In this document: positions 7,876-16,385 of the stretch, one piece after another
How positions within the stretch are numbered: position 1 is the stretch's first letter
Layout: the number at the start of each line of letters is the position of its first letter
From: JAAUSY01 sp964526735
GTDB lineage: Bacteria > Chloroflexota > Chloroflexia > Chloroflexales > Chloroflexaceae
Assembly: GCA_964526735.1 (NCBI GenBank)
Contig: CAZGLO010000033.1
Location: forward strand, 1 to 38,275
Length of the DNA: 38,275 nucleotides
Direction: 5' to 3'
Program-made: the position numbers and the translations under genes
Notes under the pieces: generated by a model
What the model was told of the DNA's origin: nothing
Database searches by the model: none
The model's input: only the letters and a program-made list of their open reading frames with translations

Positions 7876-9294
7876 ATGGCACACAAACGTTCCCAGTTTG
7901 GGAAATCGGTTTGGCAGGTTCCCGCGTCTTCTGGCGAAAACCTGCCGCCACACCCTATGAACGAAAGTATTATCGACAGCTTCCACGAGCAGTATCATCA
8001 CAAGCGAGCCGACCCCCCTCGCCCGCTCTCTCCCCAACGCCGGATCGCCAAATGGCTGCTTGTTGGCGGGGTGGTTGGCTTCCTCATCTGGTTTTTTTGG
8101 AGCGCCCGCGCCGCTCTTCCTCCCTTCATCGTCGGCATTGTCCTTACCTACATTATGATCCCGTCGGTCAACCGGCTCAATCGCCATATGCCGCGGTGGG
8201 TAGCGATTTTGCTCGTCTATATGGGGACAATCCTCTTCTTGATTGGGTTGGCGTCGTTTGGGCTACCCATGCTCATCGACCAAGCCAAGGAGCTTATCAA
8301 CCTGGTCGATACCTTTGACGTGCAGAACGTGATGAAGACGCGGGATGCGGTGATGATCCGAATGCAGTCGATCTACGAGATGCTGCCAGATAGCATCACC
8401 GCCTACATCGAGGATAGTGTCCCCAACTACATCGAGATGATCCAGCGCAATGTCATCACCTATGGGCAAGATTTGCTGGCATTTCTCATTGGCCGCGTGC
8501 TGCAAGTCGCCAATACGGTCATCTTCATCTTTGGGATGGTGATTGTGCCGGTGTGGATGTTTCACCTCATCAACGACTACCGCAGCGGGTACCAGGTTGT
8601 CAACTCGCTCCTGCCCAAGCAGATACGCACCGATGTCTGGGCGATTGCCAAGATTATCGACCGCGTGCTGGGGAGCTATATCCGCGGCCAATTGGTGCTG
8701 AGTATTGCGGTGGGGAGCGCTGCCGGACTTGGCCTCTCTGTCCTGAGTATGTTTGGTCTCAAGGTCGATTATATTCTGCTGTTGGCGGTGATAGCGGGCA
8801 TTACGGAGTTTGTGCCGGTGATCGGGCCGGTGTTGGGGGCGATTCCGGCGATTATCTTTGGGCTATTTAGCTCTCCCGCAACGGTCATCGCAGTGATGAT
8901 CCTCTATCTTGGCATCCAGGTGCTCGAAAACACCTTCCTCGTGCCGCGTATCGTGGGTGATAGCGTGGGGATACACCCCGCCGTCCTCATCATCATGATG
9001 ACGATCTCGGCACAAGTTTTCGGGGTGCTTGGCGTGATTTTGGTTGCGCCGGTGTTGGCAATTTCGCGCGACATCTTTATCTACCTCTACCGCCGTATCA
9101 ATGGCGAGCTAGTACCAACAGAAGTCGCTGAACTCACTGTGGAGGCCAAAGAGCCATCAGAACAACCAGAGCAAGCAGAACAGCCAGAGCTATCAAAACA
9201 GCCAGAGCAAGCAGCCCACGTTGAGCAGCAAAATCCCGTGGTTGAGGGAGAGGAACATCCCGCTAGTAGCTCTTCCACCTATAGTGAAGCGTGA
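7876..9294 (+). CDS. AI-2E family transporter-like membrane protein
   Basis: 472 residues matching the AI-2E/PerM-type permease family: two N-terminal membrane helices (about 62-110), another pair near 112-145, a long polar loop, then a cluster of hydrophobic helices with the family stretch GITEFVPVIGPVLGAIPA. Members are about 350 residues with about eight membrane spans and carry varied substrates; some are Na+/H+ antiporters, so autoinducer-2 export is not implied. The last 50 residues are a Gln/Glu/Pro repeat tail (SEQPEQAEQPE type) absent from typical members. The start is uncertain: ATG 7876 gives 27 extra residues, while ATG 7957 (MNESII) begins nearer the usual N-terminus. Neither has a good Shine-Dalgarno. 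It overlaps the methyltransferase gene by four bases. Confidence 0.88.
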   Translation: MAHKRSQFGKSVWQVPASSGENLPPHPMNESIIDSFHEQYHHKRADPPRPLSPQRRIAKWLLVGGVVGFLIWFFWSARAALPPFIVGIVLTYIMIPSVNRLNRHMPRWVAILLVYMGTILFLIGLASFGLPMLIDQAKELINLVDTFDVQNVMKTRDAVMIRMQSIYEMLPDSITAYIEDSVPNYIEMIQRNVITYGQDLLAFLIGRVLQVANTVIFIFGMVIVPVWMFHLINDYRSGYQVVNSLLPKQIRTDVWAIAKIIDRVLGSYIRGQLVLSIAVGSAAGLGLSVLSMFGLKVDYILLLAVIAGITEFVPVIGPVLGAIPAIIFGLFSSPATVIAVMILYLGIQVLENTFLVPRIVGDSVGIHPAVLIIMMTISAQVFGVLGVILVAPVLAISRDIFIYLYRRINGELVPTEVAELTVEAKEPSEQPEQAEQPELSKQPEQAAHVEQQNPVVEGEEHPASSSSTYSEA

Positions 9295-10193
9295 AACACG
9301 TACTCATGACGCATGGTAAGGATGGTATGCATTCAGTAAATCAATCAAAGCATTCGGAGCATTCGAAGCGTTCGGAGCTTTCAGAGCTTTCTCGCCAAGA
9401 GACCCCGCTTACCTTCTACGAGGGCAAATGGGTCGCCACCAACCGCACAACACGCTCCCTCAAGAACTTCATCGTCAAAAAGGAGCGATTTTTTCTGAAG
9501 GAGATGGCCGCGCATCGCGGGCTGATACTTGATATTGGCTGCGGCGGCGGGTGGAGCTTCTTTACCCTGTTTGATGGCGTGGTGGGGCTTGATCTTTCTC
9601 ACCCCTCCCTCGTCAACGCGCTTGATATTTATTCTAGCGGGGTGCAAGGCTCAAGCCTCAAATTGCCCTTCCAAGACGAGTCGTTTGACTACGTGGTGAG
9701 CCTTGACGTGTTGGGGCATATCCACGAAGACTATAAAGAGCAGCTACTTTCGGAATTCTTCCGGGTGCTCAAACGCGGCGGCTCCACCTTGCACTACATT
9801 GAGACGCTTAGCAACGACCCCATCAGCCGCTTTGGGCGGAAATACCCCGATCTCAATGAGAAGTATATCGTTGCGCCAGAGGGGCATATCGGCGCAGAAC
9901 CGCCTGCGGTCGTCTTTGAGCGGTTTCGGTCGGCGGGGTTTGTGCCGGTGCGGGAGGAACCCTGCTACAAGGGGTTCATCTACATCGACCGCTTTGTCCA
10001 ATATTTCGACAACGAGTTTGCAGAGCAATCGCGGTTGGTGAAGACCCTCGTCCAGCTCTTCAAGCCCATCACCAACCACCGCCTCCTCACGCTTGGAGCC
10101 AATCTCTTCATCACCCTGCTGTTCGAGCTGTGCGACCCACTTCTGCCAGATGATTGGGCGGGCGGTGCGTTGGTACACTATCAGAAACCCTAA
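9291..10193 (+). CDS. Class I SAM-dependent methyltransferase
   Basis: 300 residues, Methyltransf_11-like. The SAM-binding motif I is LDIGCGGG (80-87), the acidic end of beta-2 is GLDLS (Asp101), and the post-motif region SFDYVVSLDVLGHI and RVLKRGG fits family expectations. The start is a GTG overlapping the stop of the transporter gene (GTGA), which suggests translational coupling; ATG codons at 9306 and 9327 are alternatives. The N-terminus carries a low-complexity KHSEHSKRSELSELS stretch encoded by a 9-bp tandem repeat. A hydrophobic stretch near the C-terminus (LFITLLFELC) may contact the membrane. The substrate is unknown; neighbouring GT-C and glycosidase genes suggest a lipid- or glycan-linked one, by inference only. 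A small hairpin (GCCC/GGGC, 10197-10208) follows. Confidence 0.88.
   Translation: MKHVLMTHGKDGMHSVNQSKHSEHSKRSELSELSRQETPLTFYEGKWVATNRTTRSLKNFIVKKERFFLKEMAAHRGLILDIGCGGGWSFFTLFDGVVGLDLSHPSLVNALDIYSSGVQGSSLKLPFQDESFDYVVSLDVLGHIHEDYKEQLLSEFFRVLKRGGSTLHYIETLSNDPISRFGRKYPDLNEKYIVAPEGHIGAEPPAVVFERFRSAGFVPVREEPCYKGFIYIDRFVQYFDNEFAEQSRLVKTLVQLFKPITNHRLLTLGANLFITLLFELCDPLLPDDWAGGALVHYQKP
9351..9386. repeat. 9-bp tandem repeat inside the methyltransferase 5' end
   Basis: Four units of the form CATTCGGAG (9351-9359, 9360-9368, 9369-9377, 9378-9386), diverging progressively. They are in frame and encode HSE/HSK/RSE/LSE triplets in a disordered N-terminal segment. Confidence 0.7.
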
Positions 10194-10236
10194 AAAGCCC
10201 ACGCGGGCAACTTCCTTTTGCACCAATACTTGCCTC

Positions 10237-11826
10237 ATGGAACAGAAATATAGGTGTGCCTCACTCCGCAAAACGACTGCCCTCTGGACGGGAATCCTGC
10301 TTTTCGGCCTCTATTTTCTGACCACCGGCGGCCAAGCCTTCATCAGCGATGGGGAAATTATGCTGCTGACTACCGTCCAGATGGTCGATGCGCAGACGAT
10401 CAAGCTCCCCGACACGGCGGCGGTCTTCCCTCAAGTGGTGCATGGGCACGATGGGTTTTTGTTTTCCCGCTACGGCATTGGGCAGCCGCTGATGGCGGTT
10501 CCCTTCTACTGGGTGGGGCGCTATGTGATTGGGTGGTATCTGCTCCCCGGTTGCGACGACTGGCATGTGGGGCGATTTTTTTTGCTGCTGCTCCCCGCCG
10601 CTGCCACGGCAATCACGGGCGGGCTGCTCTGCTCTTGGGCGGCAGAACTCTACCGTTCGGTGCGGGCGGGGATAGGGGTCGCGCTGCTGTATGGGGTAAG
10701 CACCCTCGCATGGCCATATAGTCGTTTTTTCTTCAGCGAGCCGCTCTTTACGCTCTTTCTCGTCTTTGCCGCGCTCTCTCTCTTCCGATGGCGACCATTC
10801 ACTGGCGGTTTGGCCTATGGCTATGCGGTGGCGACGCGAGTGGGCGGATTGGTTTTGCTTCCGGCCTTCCTGCTATACGGGTGGTTGCTTGGCTATCGGT
10901 GGCGGGAATTGGCGAGGTTGGTTGCGGGGATGGTGCCATTTGGCGCGCTTATTCTGCTGCATAACTGGTTGCGTTTTGGCACATGGAGCGAACAGGGCTA
11001 CCAATATGAGGGATTTTCTGGTAATCTTCTAGAAGGACTCTATGGGTTGCTACTGAGTCCGGGAAAATCAGTGTTTTTATATGTGCCCATTTTGCTGCTT
11101 TTGCCAGTTGCGCTCATCTCCTTCGCCCGCAATTACCGCTCCGAAATGCTTTTTATCGCCGCAATTGTGAGTATCACTTTGGTGGAGAGCGCGACATGGT
11201 GGATTTGGTGGGCCGGTTGGGGGTGGGGGCCGCGTTTCCTCATCCCGCTGATGCCGTTTTTGGTGCTGATATTGGGGACGATTGTGGCGCACCGCGGGTG
11301 GAAGCACATCTTTGGGCTAGTGCTCCTGCCACTCTCGATAGGGGTGAACTTGTTGGGGATATTGGTCGATTTCAACGGCTACCTGAAAGAACTGACGAAG
11401 GATGATCCCGCCCGCGAGATCATTCACCTGTTTGATCCGGCCCATTCCCCCATTCTTGCTCACATCGACCGTTTTGATCTTCACACCATTCCTATTGTAA
11501 GCTTCTCATTAGCACAGCCGGGAATCGGGTTTCCGCCGCACATCGCGCCGGTGATATCGCTTGGGATGGTGCTGTTGACGGTTGGGGCGGTGGTGAAGGT
11601 ATGGTTCTTGCTACACGACCACGAACGGCAAACGACGGCGTCTCAGAAATACATTCCCCGCCGGTCGCGGCCACGATGGCAGCTATTATCGCCAGCGCCC
11701 GCCTTGCCGGTGGTATCGCTGGTAGGCCGCTCAACAAGGTACCTACAGCCAACGCCACCATACAACACGGTTCTCAGGAAGGTACACGCCTTTTTATTGG
11801 GTTTTAGTAGCACCTTTAAGGTTTAA
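10237..11826 (+). CDS. GT-C-type integral membrane glycosyltransferase-like protein
   Basis: 529 residues, about ten hydrophobic spans. After the first membrane helix (about 14-32) comes an acidic DGE (38-40), in the position where lipid-phosphate-sugar-dependent GT-C enzymes (PMT/ArnT/GT39-like) carry their catalytic acid. The later WWIWWAGWGWGPRFLIPLMPF stretch is typical of this membrane family in Chloroflexota. The expected role is transfer of a sugar from a polyprenyl carrier on the outer face of the membrane. The frame is open from 10093, but that part overlaps the methyltransferase gene, so I chose ATG 10237 (MEQKYRC). It is nine bases before the glycosidase-like gene and lies in the same operon. 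The specific donor and acceptor cannot be inferred. Confidence 0.8.
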   Translation: MEQKYRCASLRKTTALWTGILLFGLYFLTTGGQAFISDGEIMLLTTVQMVDAQTIKLPDTAAVFPQVVHGHDGFLFSRYGIGQPLMAVPFYWVGRYVIGWYLLPGCDDWHVGRFFLLLLPAAATAITGGLLCSWAAELYRSVRAGIGVALLYGVSTLAWPYSRFFFSEPLFTLFLVFAALSLFRWRPFTGGLAYGYAVATRVGGLVLLPAFLLYGWLLGYRWRELARLVAGMVPFGALILLHNWLRFGTWSEQGYQYEGFSGNLLEGLYGLLLSPGKSVFLYVPILLLLPVALISFARNYRSEMLFIAAIVSITLVESATWWIWWAGWGWGPRFLIPLMPFLVLILGTIVAHRGWKHIFGLVLLPLSIGVNLLGILVDFNGYLKELTKDDPAREIIHLFDPAHSPILAHIDRFDLHTIPIVSFSLAQPGIGFPPHIAPVISLGMVLLTVGAVVKVWFLLHDHERQTTASQKYIPRRSRPRWQLLSPAPALPVVSLVGRSTRYLQPTPPYNTVLRKVHAFLLGFSSTFKV

Positions 11827-11835
11827 ATAGCGTAT

Positions 11836-13896
11836 ATGAACGAACGAACATCTTTGTTGCGACAGTTGTTGCGACGGTTGAGAGCTTCCTGGCTTGTCCC
11901 ATGGGCGCTGATTCTCATCGTCGTTGCTGTGTCGAGTATTCCATGGCCATCGCCGCCCCTTGCCGCCTCTGCCACTGGTTTGCCGTGGCGCGATAAGGGG
12001 AGCCCCTTTGGTGTTGTTGCAACGCTTGGAAATCGTGTTCGTAGCGATGAAATAGATGAAGCCGTCGCCCTGATGCGCGAAGCAGGCGTACAGTGGCAGC
12101 GCGAAGAGATCTTCTGGCACGAAGTCCAGCCAGAGCCGCGCGGGCCATTCAACTGGAGCGGCAACGCAGAAGGCTTCTACAACTACGATAAAGCGATTGG
12201 GACGCAGGTGGCCAATGGTGTCCAAGTGCTTGGGCTGCTTGACTACAACCCCGCTTGGTACAAGGGCAAAAACCCCCATCCTGATGCCTGGCTCAAGGAT
12301 TGGGGCGACTTTGTGTATGCCGCCGTGGCGCGCTATGGCCGCGACCGCGGGTGGATCAAGTATTGGGAGCTGTGGAATGAGCCAAATCTTGCCGCCTCCG
12401 GCTACGAAAGCGGTCTCTACGATGTGCGCGACTTTGTGCGTATTCTGGAGGTGGGGCGCGCCGCCGCCAAAGCCGCCGACCCCGAAGCCAAAATCGTGAT
12501 GGGTGGGCTGGCGTCGATATGGGGCTTACCCCCCTCGCCCTACAACTACGACTACTTTGATTACCTGCTTGGCGTGGGGGAGTACGGTGGTTGGGAACAC
12601 GTCGATATCCTCTCCATCCACCTCTACCGCCCAGGCGCGCCGGAAGGGGCTATCGGCGGGAGGGAGGTGCCGATGGATTTGCGGAGCGAGCTTGATAAGC
12701 TTGACAGCTTCCTGATACGCTATGGCCCGAAGCCGATCTGGATTACGGAGCTTGGCTGGCCAACGCATACGGTGTGGCCGGGGGTAGATGAAGACACCCA
12801 AGCCTTCTACATGATACGGGCATATATTCTCGCAATTGCGCATCCTAGCGTCGAAAAGCTCTTCTGGTACGACTTCCGCAACGACACCGCACCGGGTGCA
12901 TCCTACACCCACCCCATCTACGACGACTCGGAAGAGCAATTCCACTATGGTCTCCTGCGGCGGATATACCCGCTTGACAGGAACGACCCCAACCTACGCA
13001 AGCCATCATTCCTCGCCTACCGCACACTGACCGATATGCTTGGAGGCTTGTCACTGCAGGCGGTGATAGCCGATGGGAATGAACCCGCAATGCCGGGAGT
13101 ATACTGGTATCGGTTTGGGAGCGGCGAACGCAAGGTCGATATCTTGTGGCGGGTGAGCGAACGGTCGCCTATGATTGAAGTGCCATGCCAGTGCAAAGAG
13201 GCGATGGTGCGGTCGTGGAAGGGCGAGATGAAACAGCTTATCTACTCCGGCGGCGATGGCATCAGTCTGCACCTCGAATCGACCGGCACCCCCATGTATG
13301 TCGAGTACGACCCGCCTATCCCCACCGGTGCGATCACCTTCCCCGCCACGGGCCACACCCTACGAGGGGCGTTTAAGACGTTCTGGTACCGCTACGGAGG
13401 GGCAGAACGGTTTGGTTTCCCCATCACCGAAGAGCTAATTGAGCCGGAGCCGGTAACTGGCCGACCGCGCGTGGTACAATACTTCGACCGCGCCCGCTTT
13501 GAACACTTCCCGGAACACAGCGGCACGATCCACGAAGTGCAGTTGAGCCATTTGGGCACGATGTCGCTTGAACGGCAGGGGATTGATTGGCGGACGCTGC
13601 CGAGAGCCACGTACATCTCCACCGACACGCTCTACTTTGAAGAGACGGGGCATAGTGTGCGGTCGCCCTTCCGCGAAGTCTGGCAACAATATGGCGGTGT
13701 GCCGATGATCGGCTACCCGCTCTCCGAAGCGTTTGAGGTAATTGAGCCGCAGACCGGCAATCGCCGCGTGGTGCAATATTTTGAGCGCGCGCGGCTTGAA
13801 TATGAGCCAAGGCGAGGAAATACCCCGCATCTGGTGGAGTTTGGGCTGTTGTCACGCGAACTCTTCACGAGATGGGGAGGAATGGCATTTAATTGA
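11836..13896 (+). CDS. Secreted GH-A-clan glycosidase-like protein with two C-terminal repeats
   Basis: 686 residues. The N-terminus has a basic stretch and a hydrophobic core (about 20-45), a signal peptide or anchor. Residues about 55-410 look like a (beta/alpha)8 clan GH-A glycosidase (GH5/GH39-like): WELWNEPN with Glu182 as acid/base and IWITELGWPT with Glu305 as nucleophile, 123 residues apart. Two related modules follow (about 499-588 and 599-680), each running TGH..R..F...W..YGG....G.P..E......TG..RVVQYF.RAR.E. These modules recur in Chloroflexota exported proteins; their function is not established to my knowledge. The substrate is probably extracellular polysaccharide (inferred). The start ATG follows the GT-C gene by nine bases, and the TGA overlaps the next ATG (TGATG). 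Confidence 0.87.
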   Translation: MNERTSLLRQLLRRLRASWLVPWALILIVVAVSSIPWPSPPLAASATGLPWRDKGSPFGVVATLGNRVRSDEIDEAVALMREAGVQWQREEIFWHEVQPEPRGPFNWSGNAEGFYNYDKAIGTQVANGVQVLGLLDYNPAWYKGKNPHPDAWLKDWGDFVYAAVARYGRDRGWIKYWELWNEPNLAASGYESGLYDVRDFVRILEVGRAAAKAADPEAKIVMGGLASIWGLPPSPYNYDYFDYLLGVGEYGGWEHVDILSIHLYRPGAPEGAIGGREVPMDLRSELDKLDSFLIRYGPKPIWITELGWPTHTVWPGVDEDTQAFYMIRAYILAIAHPSVEKLFWYDFRNDTAPGASYTHPIYDDSEEQFHYGLLRRIYPLDRNDPNLRKPSFLAYRTLTDMLGGLSLQAVIADGNEPAMPGVYWYRFGSGERKVDILWRVSERSPMIEVPCQCKEAMVRSWKGEMKQLIYSGGDGISLHLESTGTPMYVEYDPPIPTGAITFPATGHTLRGAFKTFWYRYGGAERFGFPITEELIEPEPVTGRPRVVQYFDRARFEHFPEHSGTIHEVQLSHLGTMSLERQGIDWRTLPRATYISTDTLYFEETGHSVRSPFREVWQQYGGVPMIGYPLSEAFEVIEPQTGNRRVVQYFERARLEYEPRRGNTPHLVEFGLLSRELFTRWGGMAFN

Positions 13897-15395
13897 TGCG
13901 ATATTGGACACAACGCTTGACACAACGCTTGACACAGCGCTCGACACAACGTTCGACACAGCGCTCGACACAACGTTCGACACAGCGCTCAACCCAACGA
14001 CATTCAACCCAACAACCAGCCCAACACTCAGAGCTTGAGCGGCAATTGCAGAAGCTCTCTGCCGAACGGTGGGCGCGGCGGGGTGTCCGCACGCTCATCC
14101 GCACGGTCACGATGGGGGCTTCGTTGTGGGCGATATGGCTCGGCATACACCTCATCCTAGGCATCCCGGTCAACTACACCGTGATGCAGGCAGTGATGCT
14201 GGTTTGTATCGCGTTGGGGGCCGGGCTGTTGATGCTCCCCCGTATGAAGCCGCGTGACGTTGCCCTGCGCCTTGACAACCGCTTTGGGCTGCGAGACCAA
14301 ATCGCAACCGCGGTTGAGGTGAGTCGGCGGGGCGAGGAGCCGCAAGGCGTTGAGTCCTACCTGCTGATGCACGCCCGCCAGAACGTCACCGCCACGCAGA
14401 TGCATAGCGCTAAGCAAGGGCGGTTTCCGTGGCCCGACGTGGCGATGCTTGTGGGGATGTTGCTGCTCGCATCGGGGTTCTTCATCTTTAGCAATATAGA
14501 GACGATTGTGGTTGAGGAGCGGCAGGCTGATTACCTGCCGCCGCTGGTCGATCCAGATGACCCCCTCCAGCAATTTCCGCAAGAGCAGCCGCTCACGCAA
14601 AATGTCGAACCGGCGGCGGCACAGATGCAAGAAGTGCCCGTCACCGTGCAGCAGGCGATGAACGTCCTTGCAGAGACCTTCCGCGACTTTAGCGTCACCC
14701 GGCCAGTGGCAGAAGCACTCGATCAGGGCAATCGCACCGAAGCAGCGCAGTTGTTGCGAGAGCTGGCCGACCAGGCCGATCAGCTTTCCGACAGCACCAA
14801 GCGTGATCTTGCCACCGCCCTGCATTCCGCCGCCAACCAGCTTGTCGATATCAATCCGGCGCTTGAGCAGCAAGTGCGGCAGAGCGCCAATGAGTTGGTT
14901 GATGGGCAATCGAATGAGGCGAAGGCGTTGGAGCGGCTTGCCCAAGCGATAGACGGGATGGATGCTCTTGGCCAAGAGGCACAAGTCGCCAATGCACAGG
15001 AGATGACCCCCGCAGAGCAGCCGCCGGGCGCGGAGGGAGAAGCCGAAGCTGCTCCCCCCACGACTGACCAGCAATGGCAAGATGATGCCGCATCTCAATC
15101 GGCGGCGCAGGCGGGTGGCGGGAATCAGCCCCCTCCTCCAAGCCAGCAGCGGGAGCGCCCCAAGAGCCACGAACGGCTTGGCATCGATGGGGTGCCGTTG
15201 GAGTTGGAGGGCAGCGAAGAGGGCGATGTCGATACGAACACCGCCGCCGACGGCGAAACCGATACGCAGGGGGGGACATTCGAGCAGAGTGGCGGGGGCA
15301 TGCAAGACGGTACCATACAGGCCGGTGCCGATCCATTGGTGATTCCGCCGGATCTACGTCATGTGGTTCAAAACTATTTTTCGCCGCAAGAATGA
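13896..15395 (+). CDS. DUF4175-like membrane protein
   Basis: 499 residues. After a TQRS-repeat N-terminus (residues 5-32) come two adjacent membrane helices (about 70-108), a short domain, a third helix (about 185-205), then a long extracytoplasmic or disordered helical and Gln/Glu/Pro-rich region. It contains RMKPRDVALRLDNRFGLRDQ, typical of DUF4175-like proteins that sit next to DUF58 and VWA genes. The role is not known; such loci are often linked to MoxR-type assembly systems. The ATG overlaps the upstream stop (TGATG), so the start is translationally coupled; TTG 13893 is a less likely alternative. The last 35 bases overlap the DUF58 gene. The family call is by context and pattern, so moderately sure. 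Confidence 0.75.
   Translation: MRYWTQRLTQRLTQRSTQRSTQRSTQRSTQRSTQRHSTQQPAQHSELERQLQKLSAERWARRGVRTLIRTVTMGASLWAIWLGIHLILGIPVNYTVMQAVMLVCIALGAGLLMLPRMKPRDVALRLDNRFGLRDQIATAVEVSRRGEEPQGVESYLLMHARQNVTATQMHSAKQGRFPWPDVAMLVGMLLLASGFFIFSNIETIVVEERQADYLPPLVDPDDPLQQFPQEQPLTQNVEPAAAQMQEVPVTVQQAMNVLAETFRDFSVTRPVAEALDQGNRTEAAQLLRELADQADQLSDSTKRDLATALHSAANQLVDINPALEQQVRQSANELVDGQSNEAKALERLAQAIDGMDALGQEAQVANAQEMTPAEQPPGAEGEAEAAPPTTDQQWQDDAASQSAAQAGGGNQPPPPSQQRERPKSHERLGIDGVPLELEGSEEGDVDTNTAADGETDTQGGTFEQSGGGMQDGTIQAGADPLVIPPDLRHVVQNYFSPQE
13908..13991. repeat. Seven 12-bp tandem repeats at the start of the DUF4175-like gene
   Basis: Unit ACACAACGCTTG and close variants repeat seven times without interruption, with a degenerate eighth unit to 14003. 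The repeats are in frame and encode TQRL/TQRS tetrapeptides directly after the start codon, giving a strongly basic, polar N-terminus. Variation in copy number would keep the frame. Confidence 0.9.
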
Positions 15396-16302
15396 TGAAA
15401 ACGAAGCGCGCAATAAGTCGATCTTCGATGAGCACTTCCTGCGGCGGCTTGAGCGGATGAGCTTGCAAACGCAACGGTCGCTCCGCGGCCACCCAAGCGG
15501 TGTCCACCGCAGTATGCAGCGCCTCTCATCCACCATCTTTAGCGATCACCGCCCCTACACCAGTGGCGACGACCTCCGCTATATCGACTGGAATGCCTAC
15601 GCCCGCCACAACAGCATGGTCGTCAAGCTGGGCGAGGCAGAGCAAGATGTCGATGTTCACCTGCTGCTTGACACATCGCGGAGTATGGAGTGGGGATCAC
15701 CCACCAAATTCCACGTCATGCAGCAACTTGCGGGCACATTGGGCTATCTCTCGCTCACGCACGGCGATAGAGTGTTGGTGGTGCCCTTTGGCGAGCGTCC
15801 TGTCCGACCGTTTGGCCCAACGCAGGGCAAAGGACGGCTCGTGGAGATGCTGCGCTACATTGAGGAGATGGTCGTGCAGCCGCATACCAACATCGGTGAG
15901 GTCTTCCAGCGCCACGCGAAACACTTCCGCCGGGGTGGCGTGCTTGTCCTCTGCTCCGATCTGCTGACGGCTGAAGGGCTAGATGCCGGTTTGCATGCGC
16001 TCCCGCCGCCGAAGTGGCAGGTATTGGTGCTGCATATCATCGACCTGCGCGAAATTGAGCCAAAAACGGAGCCAAGCACAAGTGGGCCGATAGAATTGCG
16101 CGACAGCGAGACCGGCCAACGCCTTGCCTTGACGCTTGATGAGCCGACACTTTCTGCCTATCGCAAGCACATGTTTGAGTGGCAGGAAGAGCTTGCGTCG
16201 ATCTGTGCAAAGCGGGGCGCACGCTATGCCCGCATTATGACCGATTGGCCGCTTGAGAAGAAGATTATTCCCTACTTGCGTTCGCGGCAGATCCTCCAAT
16301 AG
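15361..16302 (+). CDS. DUF58-domain protein
   Basis: 313 residues with the classic DUF58 signature: FSDHRPYTSGDDLRYIDWNAYARHNSM..KLGEAEQD (about 60-95), followed by a VWA-like fold whose first strand ends LLLDTSRSM (Asp104, Ser106, Ser108; a MIDAS-type DxSxS). DUF58 proteins are usually encoded with MoxR AAA+ ATPases and VWA membrane proteins and are thought to act in assembly or cell-envelope processes. Here a DUF4175-like gene precedes it with a 35-base overlap, but no moxR gene is within the window. The start ATG lies inside the upstream gene. It ends just before a terminator at 16329-16353. Confidence 0.9.
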   Translation: MWFKTIFRRKNDENEARNKSIFDEHFLRRLERMSLQTQRSLRGHPSGVHRSMQRLSSTIFSDHRPYTSGDDLRYIDWNAYARHNSMVVKLGEAEQDVDVHLLLDTSRSMEWGSPTKFHVMQQLAGTLGYLSLTHGDRVLVVPFGERPVRPFGPTQGKGRLVEMLRYIEEMVVQPHTNIGEVFQRHAKHFRRGGVLVLCSDLLTAEGLDAGLHALPPPKWQVLVLHIIDLREIEPKTEPSTSGPIELRDSETGQRLALTLDEPTLSAYRKHMFEWQEELASICAKRGARYARIMTDWPLEKKIIPYLRSRQILQ

Positions 16303-16311
16303 GAAATCCTA

Positions 16312-16320
16312 TGCTATACT
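16312..16320 (+). promoter_or_regulatory. Extended -10 promoter before the UPF0173 gene
   Basis: TGC-TATACT, 66 bases before the ATG. There is no acceptable -35. The start point would be near 16327, right at the foot of the terminator hairpin of the preceding operon, so terminator and promoter appear to be interleaved. Confidence 0.5.
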
Positions 16321-16328
16321 GAGTCGCA

Positions 16329-16353
16329 GGGAATAACGGATTTCCTTTTTATT
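16329..16353 (+). terminator. Rho-independent terminator after DUF58
   Basis: The arms GGGAAT (16329-16334) and ATTTCC (16340-16345) pair with one G-T wobble around a five-base loop, followed by TTTTTATT. It lies 27 bases after the DUF58 stop codon and ends the 7876-16302 operon. Confidence 0.65.
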
Positions 16354-16385
16354 GTCGGATGTTGTTAGTTAGAAGGAGTTGACAC

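Noticed and set aside
10093..10236. N-terminal extension of the GT-C protein
   Set aside because: It lies inside the methyltransferase gene and does not look like a signal or membrane segment; ATG 10237 fits better.
13908..13991. Regular repeats considered as a CRISPR array
   Set aside because: Units are contiguous 12-mers with no spacers and are in frame in a coding sequence.
13889..14173. Minus-strand ERCV-repeat open frame
   Set aside because: It is the antisense shadow of the 12-bp tandem repeats that encode TQRS in the real gene.
14157..15305. Long minus-strand open frame (382 codons)
   Set aside because: It is antisense to the DUF4175-like gene and rich in Leu/Arg/His, as expected for a shadow frame.
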